This document shows, piece after piece, positions 1-7,793 of a DNA stretch of 20,618 bases. This stretch comes from JABJJH01 sp047631095 (lineage in GTDB: Bacteria > Pseudomonadota > Alphaproteobacteria > UBA8366 > GCA-2717185): the NCBI GenBank assembly GCA_047631095.1, contig JBLHZD010000026.1, forward strand, positions 1 to 20,618, written 5' to 3'. Made by a program: the position numbers and the translations under genes. How positions within the stretch are numbered: the stretch's first letter is position 1; every line of letters begins with the position of its first letter. The notes beneath the pieces are model-generated. The model saw only the letters and a program-made list of their open reading frames with translations. It had not been told where the DNA came from and searched no databases.

Positions 1-218
1 CCGCCATCGTAAAGGCGATCATCCTGATGGGGCGCGATTTGAATTTATCCGTGGTCGCGGAAGGCGTGGAGACGGAGGCGGAGCACAGATTTCTGCGCAG
101 CCACGGATGCGAGCAGGTGCAGGGCTGGTATTTCAGCCGCGCCCTGCCGCCCGATCAATTCGTCGATTGGTATCAATCCACACGCCGCCCGCCACTCGCC
201 AGAGTCATTTCGAATTAA
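1..218 (+). CDS. EAL-domain protein, C-terminal end only (c-di-GMP phosphodiesterase type)
   Basis: The reading frame is open from the first bases (first whole codon at base 3) to a TAA at 216-218, so the start lies outside the window. The translated tail reads LSVVAEGVETEAE, then GCEQVQGWYFSRALPPDQF. This is the characteristic last part of EAL domains, with the conserved EGVET glutamate loop and the GC-x-x-x-QG-[YW]-x-F-S segment near the C-terminus. EAL domains hydrolyse cyclic di-GMP, but the catalytic EAL motif itself is not in view, so activity cannot be judged. Whether GGDEF, PAS or membrane parts precede it is unknown. It converges with the dehydratase gene on the other strand. Confidence 0.85.
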   Translation, partial: AIVKAIILMGRDLNLSVVAEGVETEAEHRFLRSHGCEQVQGWYFSRALPPDQFVDWYQSTRRPPLARVISN

Positions 219-225
219 ACAATCC

Positions 226-240
226 CCCGAATTAATCGGG
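226..240. terminator. Weak hairpin between convergent genes
   Basis: CCCGA-ATTAA-TCGGG gives a 5 bp stem and 5 base loop in the gap between the convergent EAL and uxaA-like genes. On the - strand it is followed by a T-rich stretch, so it could be a weak terminator for the dehydratase. The stem is short and the call is tentative. Confidence 0.3.
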
Positions 241-246
241 ACGATA

Positions 247-283
247 ATTACATTTGCGCCCAGGGATTACATTTGCGCCCAGG
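247..283. repeat. 19 bp-period tandem duplication over the dehydratase stop codon
   Basis: ATTACATTTGCGCCCAGG occurs at 247-264 and again at 266-283. The right copy encodes the last residues WAQM and TAA stop of the dehydratase; the left copy lies just past the stop. This looks like a small replication-slippage duplication of the gene's 3' end without effect on the protein. Confidence 0.8.
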
Positions 284-1793
284 TCTGCCAGGGCACGAAC
301 TCCGCATCGCCGACGCCAAGTTCTTCCGATTTGGTTTTTTCGCCGGACGCGACGGATAAAATTTTCTGGAAAATGCGCTCGCCCGCCACCGCCAGCGTTT
401 CCTCGCCATCAATCACCGTACCGCAATTGATGTCCATATCCTCTGACATATGGTTGTACATGGTGGTGTTGGTGGCGAGCTTCATCGACGGCGCCGGTTT
501 GTTGCCATAACACGAGCCGCGCCCTGTGGTGAAGCAAACCACATTACAGCCCGAAGCCACTTCGCCCGTGATCGAGCACGGATCGTATCCGGGGCTGTCC
601 ATGAAGGCGAAGCCCTTGCTGGTGATCGGTTCGGCGTATTTGTAGACCCCGGTCAAATTAGTGGAGCCGCCCTTCGCCACCGCACCGAGCGACTTCTCCA
701 GAATAGTCGTCAACCCGCCCGCCTTGTTGCCCGGCGTCGGGTTGTTATTCATGTTGCCGCCGTGTTTCTCCGCGTATTCCTCCCACCAGTGGATCCGCTC
801 GATCAGTTTTTCACCAATCTCGCGGGATACGGCGCGGCGAGTTAGCAGATGTTCCGCGCCATAAATCTCCGGTGTTTCGGCCAACACCGCCGATCCGCCA
901 TGGCGCACCACCGTATCCACCGCAATTCCAAGCGCCGGGTTGGCGCTGATGCCCGAATAGCCGTCCGACCCGCCGCATTGAAGCGCGACGGTCAGTTCAG
1001 ACGCCGGGACGGTCTCTCGCTGCAGGGCGTTGGCGCGCGGCAAAATACTTTCGAACCATTCAACCGCTTCCTCAACCGTTTTGCGGGTGCCGCCTTCATC
1101 CTGCATGGTCATGGAATGAAACGTTTCTTCCGATGGCTTGCCCATAACATCCAGCATGAGTGGGATTTGCAGGGTTTCGCAGCCCAACCCCAACATCAGC
1201 ACCGAGGCGAAATTGGCGTGCCGCGCATGGCCCCAGATGGTCCGGTGCAACATGCGAAAGGCTTCGTCGTCGGTGCCGATGCAACATCCTGCGCCATGCA
1301 CGATGGGCACGATGCCGTCGATATTGGGGTAATCATCCAGAATGCCGCGTTTCTCAATCTCCCGCGCGATCATCCGCGACGCGGTGGCCGAACAGTTCAC
1401 CGATGAGACAATGCCGACATAATTGCGCGTGCCAACCCTGCCATCCTCGCGACGAAAGCCCTGGAACGTTGCGCGGTCGGCTTCGGGAACCATCACGGTT
1501 TCATTTGCGCCTTCGCCATAGGCATAATCACGTTCAAATTCTCCCATGGAGACATTGTGCACATGCACATGCTCGCCGGGCGCGATATGCGCCGATGCAA
1601 AACCGATGATCTGTCCGTATTTAAGTACCGCATCGCCTTCACGGATGGGCGCGGTCGCGATTTTGTGCCCGCGCGGAATTGGTTCGCGCGCCGTGATCGA
1701 CACGGGCGCCACCATATCGCCCTTATCGACATCGGTCAGGACCACCGCGACGTTGTCGCCCTCGCTCAATTGAATGGCTGTCTTTGCGCTCAT
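267..1793 (-). CDS. UxaA-family sugar-acid dehydratase (altronate/galactarate dehydratase type)
   Basis: A 508-residue protein with the two-part UxaA layout. An N-terminal SAF-like domain (about residues 1-95) contains RGHKIA, VLKYGQ-x-IG and GEHVHVHN, as in altronate dehydratases. The large catalytic domain begins near GFRREDGRVGTRNY (112-125). Cysteines at 134 (SVNCSA) and 170-171 (HGAGCC), QCGGSDGYSG, and the GCNVVCFTTGRGS segment are family hallmarks. Members dehydrate D-altronate or D-galactarate to 2-keto-3-deoxy acids and need iron. The sequence does not settle the substrate. The ATG at 1793 is chosen because AGGGAG precedes it at good spacing and the SAF domain begins there; longer upstream reading frame is non-homologous. 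It diverges from the reductase-like gene at 2091, suggesting shared control. Confidence 0.88.
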   Translation of the reverse strand: MSAKTAIQLSEGDNVAVVLTDVDKGDMVAPVSITAREPIPRGHKIATAPIREGDAVLKYGQIIGFASAHIAPGEHVHVHNVSMGEFERDYAYGEGANETVMVPEADRATFQGFRREDGRVGTRNYVGIVSSVNCSATASRMIAREIEKRGILDDYPNIDGIVPIVHGAGCCIGTDDEAFRMLHRTIWGHARHANFASVLMLGLGCETLQIPLMLDVMGKPSEETFHSMTMQDEGGTRKTVEEAVEWFESILPRANALQRETVPASELTVALQCGGSDGYSGISANPALGIAVDTVVRHGGSAVLAETPEIYGAEHLLTRRAVSREIGEKLIERIHWWEEYAEKHGGNMNNNPTPGNKAGGLTTILEKSLGAVAKGGSTNLTGVYKYAEPITSKGFAFMDSPGYDPCSITGEVASGCNVVCFTTGRGSCYGNKPAPSMKLATNTTMYNHMSEDMDINCGTVIDGEETLAVAGERIFQKILSVASGEKTKSEELGVGDAEFVPWQTWAQM

Positions 1794-1920
1794 GAAGCAA
1801 CTCCCTGTATGACTCCCGAACATTGCGTCCCGGAGATTTCGTTTCGTCCCGAAGGGCGCCCGGCCGGACTCGCCTTTGGATGCGGGGCCGCACGGTTCTA
1901 TTTTATTTGTGCAGCCTAAT

Positions 1921-1963
1921 CGTATATACGTTATTCTTGGACGACCGTTATAACCGACCGTCC
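1921..1963. promoter_or_regulatory. Candidate operator region with two palindromes in the 1794-2090 divergent spacer
   Basis: The 297 bp between the divergent dehydratase and reductase-like genes contains a perfect 10 bp palindrome CGTATATACG at 1921-1930. A longer imperfect dyad follows at 1939-1963, with arms GGACG and CGTCC around a TTATAA centre. GT-N4-AC symmetry resembles sites of GntR-type repressors, which often control hexuronate and aldarate genes. No regulator gene for this pair is in the window, so assignment is inference. I see no other gene or RNA in this spacer. Confidence 0.4.
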
Positions 1964-2090
1964 TAAGGCTTGACCATCTTTTGGATAGTCTGGCACTGTT
2001 AATCATCAAAAACCTAGAAATACACCGATAGATTCGTCTGTTCGCGTTGTAATTTGTGGGATTCAAAAAAAATTATAGGGTAGGAAACTG

Positions 2091-3161
2091 ATGTCGAAGA
2101 AATACAACACGCTCATTATGGGCGCGTCCTATGGGTCGCTGCTCGGTATTAAGTTATTGCTCGCGGGCCATTCGGTGAAGCTGGTTTGCCTTCCCGATGA
2201 AGCCGAATTGTTCAACAAGGAAGGCGCGCGCGTCCGTTTGCCCGTGCGCGGTCGTGACGAACTTGTCGAAATCGATTCGCGCGATTGTCCCGGCACGTTG
2301 TCCGCGGCTGGGCCCGGCGATGTGGACCCCAACGATTATGATTTGATCGCGCTGGCGATGCAGGAACCACAGTACCGGTCGCCCGGCGTGCGCGAGCTTC
2401 TGGACGCGGTTGCGAAATCAAAAGTGCCCTGCATGTCCATCATGAACATGCCGCCGTTGCCGTATCTGGCGCGCATTCCCGGTCTCGACACCAGCCAATT
2501 GGAAAAATGCTTCACGGATCACACAGTCTGGGAAAACTTTGAGCCCGGCTTACTGACCTTGTGCAGCCCCGACCCGCAGGCCTTCCGCCCGCCGGAAGAA
2601 AAAACCAATGTGTTGCAGGTCGCGTTGCCCACCAACTTCAAGGCGGCCCGGTTCGAGTCTGACGAGCACACCGCCATCCTGCGCCAGATGCAGGCGGATA
2701 TCGAAGGCATCAAATACGACACCGGCGACGGGATCATCGAATTGCCGGTCAAACTGAAGGTCCATGATTCGATCTTCGTGCCGCTGGCGAAATGGTGCAT
2801 GCTAGTTGCGGGCAATTATCGCTGCATCCAAAAAGACGACATGCGCTCCATCAAGGATTCGGTGCACACCGATTTGGCGCTGACCAAATCAGTGTACGAA
2901 TGGGTCGCCGAGTTATGCCGCGATCTGGGCGCCGACCCAGCCGATCAGGTGCCGTTTGAAAAATACGCAAATGCGGCGAACGATTTGGCCAAGCCATCGT
3001 CAGCCGCCCGCGCGCTGTTCGGCGGTGCGCCAAATATCGAGCGGGTCGATTGCGTCGTGAAAACCATCGCGGGCATGCGCGGCAAACAACTGGACGCGTT
3101 GGACGAAATCGTATCGTTGGTGGACGACCGTCTGGCGACGAACAGAGCGGCGGCGAAGTAA
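2091..3161 (+). CDS. Ketopantoate reductase-like (ApbA/PanE N-terminal domain) oxidoreductase
   Basis: A 356-residue protein. Residues 7-19 read LIMGASYGSLLG, a nucleotide-binding Rossmann turn at the N-terminus, followed by LLLAGHSVKLVCLPDEAE. This matches the opening of ketopantoate reductase-like enzymes, which use NAD(P)H to reduce 2-oxo acids. The C-terminal half (about 215-350) is helical, as in the 6-phosphogluconate dehydrogenase-like fold, but I do not recognise the PanE catalytic lysine/glutamate arrangement, and at 356 aa it is longer than PanE (about 300). Panthothenate synthesis is therefore not a safe call; a role with the divergent sugar-acid dehydratase is possible. The ATG at 2091 has an AGGAAA ribosome site 5 bases upstream and a strong terminator follows the gene. 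Confidence 0.65.
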   Translation: MSKKYNTLIMGASYGSLLGIKLLLAGHSVKLVCLPDEAELFNKEGARVRLPVRGRDELVEIDSRDCPGTLSAAGPGDVDPNDYDLIALAMQEPQYRSPGVRELLDAVAKSKVPCMSIMNMPPLPYLARIPGLDTSQLEKCFTDHTVWENFEPGLLTLCSPDPQAFRPPEEKTNVLQVALPTNFKAARFESDEHTAILRQMQADIEGIKYDTGDGIIELPVKLKVHDSIFVPLAKWCMLVAGNYRCIQKDDMRSIKDSVHTDLALTKSVYEWVAELCRDLGADPADQVPFEKYANAANDLAKPSSAARALFGGAPNIERVDCVVKTIAGMRGKQLDALDEIVSLVDDRLATNRAAAK

Positions 3162-3188
3162 CATCGCTTCCACTTTGGGGTAAAAGGA

Positions 3189-3222
3189 CGCCCGGACCCT
3201 GCGCAAGGGTTCGGGCGTTTTC
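3189..3222 (+). terminator. Rho-independent terminator after the reductase-like gene
   Basis: CGCCCGGACCCT (3189-3200), loop GCGCA and AGGGTTCGGGCG (3206-3217) form a 12 bp stem with one mismatch, followed by TTTTCTATT. A-rich sequence before the stem means it may also work for the convergent phoX gene ending at 3236. Confidence 0.85.
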
Positions 3223-3235
3223 TATTCAGGCTTGG

Positions 3236-5128
3236 CTATCCGATCATGCCGCCATCGTCGCGGGAAACAGCAATGACAGAGGAGCGCGGCGTCGATTTCC
3301 CACCATCGGGAAAGTTGCTCTCGCCCTTTTTGCCACCAGGATGCTGAATGCCCACAAAGAGCGTGCTGTGATCCGGGCTCCAGCACAGACCCGTCACCTC
3401 GCATTGTCGCGGCCCGACCATGAACCGGCGAATCTCACCAGATACGGGGTCGCCAACCAACATCTGATTGTTGCCCATCCCCGCGAAGTCACCCGTGTCG
3501 GAATAATTTCCGTCGGTCTGTATCCACAGCATCCCCTTGGAATCAAAGCTCAAACCATCTGGCGAATTGAACATGTTTTCAGCAGTGACGTTGTTTGAAC
3601 CCGCCCGGTCGTCTTGATGCGCCGCCGGGTTGCCCGCCATAACAAACAGATCCCAGGCAAACGCCTCTGAAAGATGATCGCCGCGTTCCGGGCGCCATCG
3701 CACAATCTGGCCGTATTTATTTGCCGCCCGTGGATTCGTTCCGTCAATCGGGGTCTCATCCCCGCCCGCATTCGGTTTTTTACCGCGATTTTTGTTATTG
3801 GTGAGCGCACAATAAATTTCCGCCCCGTGCGGATGCGCGGCAACCCATTCAGGCCGGTCCATGGTCGTGGCCTGCACGGCCGACGCGGCCAGTCTGGTAT
3901 GAATGCAAATTTCCGCCTGCGATGTCAGGCCCGTCGATTCCGGCGTTAGCTCAACCCAGGCGCCGTGGCCATTGTCCACGAACTTCGCGGCGAACAGGCG
4001 CCCCGATTCCAATAAATCATCGTTGTCGCCCCCTTCCGAGTACCGGCCCGTGCTAATGAATTTATAGAGAAACTCACCACGCTCATCATCGCCCATATAC
4101 ACAACGACATGACCGTTCGCCACCTGAACAACCGCGGCGTTCTCGTGCTTGAACCGACCCAGCGCCGTGCGTTTCTTCGGTGTCGAAGACGGGTTCAGCG
4201 GATCGATTTCGACAATATAGCCAACGCGATTGGGTTCGTTGGGATGTTTGGAGACATCCAACCGGGCGTCCTCACGCGCCCACCCATATCCCCGGTCCTT
4301 GTCGCGAATTCCGTATCGCTTCTGTTCAGCAGCGATTTTATGGGCGGAATCGCTGTTGGAAAAATATCCGTTAAAATTTTCCTCACAGGTGAGATAGGTT
4401 CCCCATGGCGTCCGGCCCGCGCCACAGTTATTCTAGGTTCCGCGCGACGAAACACCATGGGGATCGGCGGCGGTTTTCAATAGATCATGACCCCGCGCCG
4501 GGCCGGTAATGGCCATGGGCGTATTAGGCGTGATCCGGCGATTATAGGGCGAATCTTCGACAATTTCCCATGTACGGCCCCGCCGCGCGAATTCGAAAAC
4601 GCTGACCCCGTGGACCGCCAGGCATTTTCGGATATCGTCCGCCGTTTCCGGTCTGCCGGAAGGCCGGTTGCCAAACGCGACATTCAAATTCGTATATTCG
4701 TTGTTCACCGCCAGAATGGTGCGGCCCTGATGATTGAACAATTCCATGCCGTCATTATTGTCGCCAAACGCCTGTTCAGAACTGAGCCCCGCGCCCCGGC
4801 TTTCAGGGTCGAAAGGCGCGCTACTGGACCAAAGCGGGTCGCCCCAGCTTGCCAGGACGCTCCAGCGATAACTCTTTGGCAGTGTGATTGTGTCCAGCGT
4901 ATTCGCCGCGACGGGCGCAAAGCCGAAACGCCCGCCGGTTATATCGGCGGCGAAAACGCCATTTTTATCGGCGGCGAAAACGCCGCGGCCCTCAAACAGA
5001 AAAGCAGCTGCGCCAAACGCCGCCGGCCCGCCTAACATCCCCCGACGGGATATCGCCCGGTCCGCGAGTGTCGAAAACTCACTGTCCCCATCTAATTTAA
5101 CTTGATCGATTTTCGGTAACCTTGGCAT
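3236..5128 (-). pseudogene. phoX: PhoX-family phosphatase (DUF839), interrupted by an in-frame amber codon
   Basis: Two open segments (5128-4436 and 4432-3236) lie in the same frame, separated only by TAG at 4435-4433, codon 232. Joined, they give about 629 residues, normal for PhoX. The N-terminus has ISRRGMLGG followed by an alanine-rich stretch, consistent with Tat export. After the stop the protein continues NNCGAGRTPWGTYLTCEENF; the cysteine of TCEEN (codon 248) belongs to the metal-binding loop of PhoX enzymes, calcium- and iron-dependent phosphomonoesterases of the periplasm. The family usually has GTLNNC here, so a Leu codon changed to TAG by one substitution. The gene's own terminal stop is also TAG. 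Start 5128 (MPRLPKIDQ) is preferred over 5152 because AGGA lies 8 bases upstream. As read it makes only a fragment lacking the metal site. Confidence 0.85.
4942..4984. repeat. 24 bp in-frame tandem duplication in the phoX signal region
   Basis: TATCGGCGGCGAAAACGCC occurs at 4942-4960 and 4966-4984 with a period of 24 bases. In the protein this doubles an eight-residue unit, GVFAADKN then GVFAADIT, at the likely signal-peptide cleavage region. Confidence 0.8.
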
Positions 5129-5197
5129 TTTTAATTCCTGTCCTGGATCCAACTCGACATATGTTCAGAAGGATTCATAGAGAAATGGTGTTGCAAA

Positions 5198-5225
5198 TTG
5201 ATGACACCCCATTGTTTAATATAAA
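5198..5225 (+). promoter_or_regulatory. Candidate promoter of the TauD-type dioxygenase gene
   Basis: TTGATG (5198-5203) and TATAAA (5220-5225) are 16 bases apart, which would start transcription near 5232, just before the AGGAG ribosome site at 5245-5249. The stretch between phoX and this gene is noticeably AT-rich. Confidence 0.45.
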
Positions 5226-5256
5226 ATACAATTCATAGCGTATCAGGAGACGGGTT

Positions 5257-6141
5257 GTGGCGGAAACAGCAGTTGCGGACGAGCAGGACTACAAACTTCT
5301 CACAGTGAGCCCCTTGGCGGGGGCGCTTGGCGCTGAAATCAAGGGCGTCGATATCGCAAGCGGCGTGGATGCGGAAACCCTGGCTGAAATTCACCGCGCC
5401 TGGCTCGCCCATCACGTGATCTATTTTCGCGACCAGAACATGACGCCGGACCAGCACGTCGCGTTCGCCAAGCGGTTCGGCGACATTCATCTGCACTTGT
5501 TCAACAAGGCCCTGGATACGCATCCGGAAATTATCGAGATGTTGAAAACGCCGGATGAGACCATAAACAATGGCGATGTGTGGCACTCCGATCAGATGTA
5601 CACGCCGAAGCCCGCCAAGGGCACGATGTTGTATGGACGGGAAATTCCACCCTATGGCGGCGACACCATGTTCGTTAATTTATACCTCGCCTATGAATCC
5701 TTATCGGATGGACTCAAGAAAACGCTGGCCGGGTTGAAGGGCGTGAATGACGGCGACACCAAAAACAACGCCACCGGCACATCGCGAATGGAGCGTGTCG
5801 GCGCCGGCGTAGCCCCGCTCGCCCAGATCGACCCCGGCAAAGCGCAAACCGTTTCCGTTCATCCCTTGGTGCGCACCCATCCCGAAACCGGGCGCAAGGC
5901 GCTTTATCTCGGGTACCATACTGACCAGATCGAAGGCTGGAGCGACGCTGAAAGCAAACCTTTGCTGGATTATTTGAAAGAGCATGCGCGACGTCCGGAA
6001 TTTACCTGCCGGGTCAACTGGTCCAAAGACATGCTGACCTTCTGGGACAATCGATGCACCCAGCATTTCGCGATCAATGATTACACCGGGTTTCAACGCC
6101 GTATCCACAAAGTCATGATTCAGGGCGACGCGCCGTTTTAA
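5257..6141 (+). CDS. TauD/TfdA-family Fe(II)/2-oxoglutarate dioxygenase
   Basis: A 294-residue protein of standard TauD/TfdA length. The iron ligands are visible: H110-x-D112 in VWHSDQMY and the distal H270 in TQHFAINDY. Arg281/282 in GFQRRIHKV would bind the 2-oxoglutarate carboxylate. The opening LSPLAGALGAEIKGVD-like segment (here VSPLAGALGAEIKGVD) is typical. Family members hydroxylate taurine, alkyl sulfates, 2,4-D or similar compounds; the substrate cannot be read from the sequence. The start is GTG at 5257, supported by AGGAG 7 bases upstream. It lies 46 bases before an EamA exporter on the same strand, probably co-transcribed. Confidence 0.9.
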   Translation: MAETAVADEQDYKLLTVSPLAGALGAEIKGVDIASGVDAETLAEIHRAWLAHHVIYFRDQNMTPDQHVAFAKRFGDIHLHLFNKALDTHPEIIEMLKTPDETINNGDVWHSDQMYTPKPAKGTMLYGREIPPYGGDTMFVNLYLAYESLSDGLKKTLAGLKGVNDGDTKNNATGTSRMERVGAGVAPLAQIDPGKAQTVSVHPLVRTHPETGRKALYLGYHTDQIEGWSDAESKPLLDYLKEHARRPEFTCRVNWSKDMLTFWDNRCTQHFAINDYTGFQRRIHKVMIQGDAPF

Positions 6142-6187
6142 ATAGCGTCGTTTCGAAACATGCGGCCATTCCACTTTTGAGCGTTCG

Positions 6188-7045
6188 ATGACACTCTTCG
6201 GATTCGCGCTCATCCTCACCGCCGCGTGTTGCCACGCAACCTGGAACTTTTTCATCAAGCGTATTAATGGCGGGCCAGAACTCGTCTGGCTGTTTTCCGC
6301 GCTCTCGGTGCTGTTGTATTTCCCGCTCGCGCTTTTCATTCTGCTGACGGAAAAACCAGAATTCGGCCCCTGGGACTATTTGTTTATCGCAGGCAGCGCC
6401 CTTTTGCATCTGGGCTATTTTCTGTTGTTGCAGGCGGGCTATCGGCGCGGCGATTTATCGCTCGTCTATCCCATTGCGCGCGCGACCGGCCCTTTTCTCT
6501 CAACATCCTTTGCCGTAATTTTCCTGGGCGAAACCATGACGCCGCAAATCGCCGTCGGGGCCATAATAATTATTGTCGGCGTTGTCTTTTTGGCCGGTGG
6601 TTTCAAACCCGGCGCGATCAATCGCACCACCTCCATGTTATTTGGCGCGGGCGCCGGGTTTCTGATCGGCAGTTATACGGTCTGGGACAGCTACGCCGTC
6701 GCGACCCTGCTAATTCCGCCCCTGCTGCTGGACTATGTCTCCAGCGTCGGGCGGGCGATTTTGTTGGCGCCCATCGCAGCGCGGCGAATCCCTCTGGTCA
6801 AAACCTATTGGCGAGACCACCGGATGAGCGTTATCGCCATCGCCGTTTTTAATCCGCTCGCCTATATACTGGTTTTATACGCGATGACATTCACCCCGGT
6901 CGTCTATGTCGCGCCGACACGGGAAATCAGCGTTCTCCTGATAGTCCTGATGGGCAGCGTCTTACTGGCGGAGGGCGATCTCAAACGTCGGCTCGGTTGG
7001 GCCGTTATTATCCTGTTTGGCGTCGCGCTTTTGGCCAGCGCCTGA
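6188..7045 (+). CDS. EamA-family (DMT) transporter
   Basis: A 285-residue integral membrane protein made of two EamA repeats, about residues 5-135 and 150-284, each rich in hydrophobic helices (about ten in total). Repeat one contains YPIARATGPFLSTSFAVIFL and GETMTPQIAVGAIIIIVGV; repeat two ends with SVLLAEGDLKRRLGWAVIIL. These are family signatures of drug/metabolite exporters. Substrate unknown; co-transcription with the TauD-type dioxygenase hints at a related compound. Its last 84 bases overlap the end of the convergent GST gene. The ATG at 6188 has only a weak GAG upstream. Confidence 0.88.
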   Translation: MTLFGFALILTAACCHATWNFFIKRINGGPELVWLFSALSVLLYFPLALFILLTEKPEFGPWDYLFIAGSALLHLGYFLLLQAGYRRGDLSLVYPIARATGPFLSTSFAVIFLGETMTPQIAVGAIIIIVGVVFLAGGFKPGAINRTTSMLFGAGAGFLIGSYTVWDSYAVATLLIPPLLLDYVSSVGRAILLAPIAARRIPLVKTYWRDHRMSVIAIAVFNPLAYILVLYAMTFTPVVYVAPTREISVLLIVLMGSVLLAEGDLKRRLGWAVIILFGVALLASA

Positions 7046-7708
7046 CGCGCGCGCGGCAAGAAGCATCGAGAGATGAGCCCCTCGATCTTCCAGAAATTTC
7101 ATCAACCGCGCCGGATATCCCGCCGGCGTCGCATTTTGGACCGAAGGGTGCCGCGCCAGAACCCGCCGCCATTGGGAAACACTGTCCAGCCCTTCCAGGA
7201 TTCCGAAATCGTCAATCCGGTCAAACACGTCAAAATAACGAAATATCGTTTCCCAAACGCCGTCGATCATATGAAATGAATCTCCGGCAAAATACGGGCC
7301 CTCGATTTCGCTCTCGATTTGAACGAAGAGCTTTCGCAGGGCCAAACGCTTTTTATCAAAGGTCGCCGCATCCGGCGCGTTATAAAACCCGCCGATGGCG
7401 CTCAAGACCACCGATCCAAAGTCAATCCAGGCGCGATGGCGCGCTTTTTCCAGCAACGAGTCCGGGTGCAGGGAGCCGGGCGTAATTTCGTCGAGATATT
7501 CCGCGATGACCTGACTCTCGAACAACACCGTCCCTTCCGTTTCCAGCACGGGCGTTTTGCCCAAGGGCGATAAATCCACAAACCAATCCGGCTTGTTCGC
7601 AAGATCGATATAGGTTCGATCATGGGGGATATTCTTTTCAGACAAAACAATAACCGCCCGTTGCACATACGGGTATAGATGGTGACTGACCAGATGTAGG
7701 TCTTGCAT
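6962..7708 (-). CDS. Glutathione S-transferase family protein
   Basis: A 248-residue soluble protein. The thioredoxin-like N-terminal domain (about 1-80) shows LVSHHLYPYVQRAVIVL and the glutathione-binding GKTPVLETEGTVLFESQVIAEYLDE. The helical C-terminal domain spans about 85-220. The family's usual SH-x-LCPY-x-QR has Tyr12 in place of the active-site Cys, so cysteine-type (omega/zeta-like) chemistry is not expected. The last ~30 residues, which overlap the transporter gene, look unlike GST sequence and may be a tail from read-on. Two adjacent ATGs exist (7711 and 7708); the second has the better 7 base spacing from AGGAG. It is divergent from marR and probably controlled by it. Confidence 0.85.
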   Translation of the reverse strand: MQDLHLVSHHLYPYVQRAVIVLSEKNIPHDRTYIDLANKPDWFVDLSPLGKTPVLETEGTVLFESQVIAEYLDEITPGSLHPDSLLEKARHRAWIDFGSVVLSAIGGFYNAPDAATFDKKRLALRKLFVQIESEIEGPYFAGDSFHMIDGVWETIFRYFDVFDRIDDFGILEGLDSVSQWRRVLARHPSVQNATPAGYPARLMKFLEDRGAHLSMLLAARASGAGQKRDAKQDNNGPTEPTFEIALRQ

Positions 7709-7726
7709 CATGGTTCTCCTATTTTA

Positions 7727-7743
7727 AATGCATTTGCATGTAT
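7727..7743. promoter_or_regulatory. MarR-type operator copy 1
   Basis: AATGCATTTGCATGTAT, with a perfect dyad ATGCA-TT-TGCAT. It overlaps the downstream edge of the predicted GST -10 box and the transcription start, where a bound regulator would block the GST gene. Confidence 0.7.
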
Positions 7744-7769
7744 ATAGGGTCGTCATATTTGCATTTCAA
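7741..7769 (-). promoter_or_regulatory. Predicted promoter of the GST gene
   Basis: On the - strand TTGAAA (7769-7764) and TATATA (7746-7741) are separated by 17 bases. Both flanks are covered by the two operator copies. Confidence 0.55.
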
Positions 7770-7787
7770 TGCATTTGCATGTATTAA
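7759..7787 (+). promoter_or_regulatory. Predicted marR promoter (likely leaderless transcript)
   Basis: TTGCAT (7759-7764) and TATTAA (7782-7787) are 17 bases apart. A start about 7 bases after the -10 box falls on or next to the ATG at 7794. The absence of any Shine-Dalgarno sequence there fits a leaderless mRNA. Confidence 0.45.
7768..7784. promoter_or_regulatory. MarR-type operator copy 2
   Basis: Identical 17 bp copy of AATGCATTTGCATGTAT, 41 bp (about four helical turns) from copy 1. It overlaps the GST -35 box and the marR spacer/-10 region. A further half-site TTTGCAT lies at 7758-7764. Confidence 0.7.
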
Positions 7788-7793
7788 TTAAGC

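Noticed and set aside
450..1609. Long + strand open frames opposite the dehydratase gene
   Set aside because: They resemble no known protein, are compositionally skewed (Arg/His/Pro-rich), and mirror a well-conserved gene on the other strand.
2091..3161. Calling this gene panE (ketopantoate reductase of vitamin B5 synthesis)
   Set aside because: Only the nucleotide-binding N-terminus is convincing; length and catalytic region differ from PanE and no pantothenate genes are nearby.
4433..4435. Genetic-code change with TAG read as an amino acid
   Set aside because: TAG ends several normal genes in the same window (phoX itself, queD, the InhA-like gene), so a recoded genome is unlikely.
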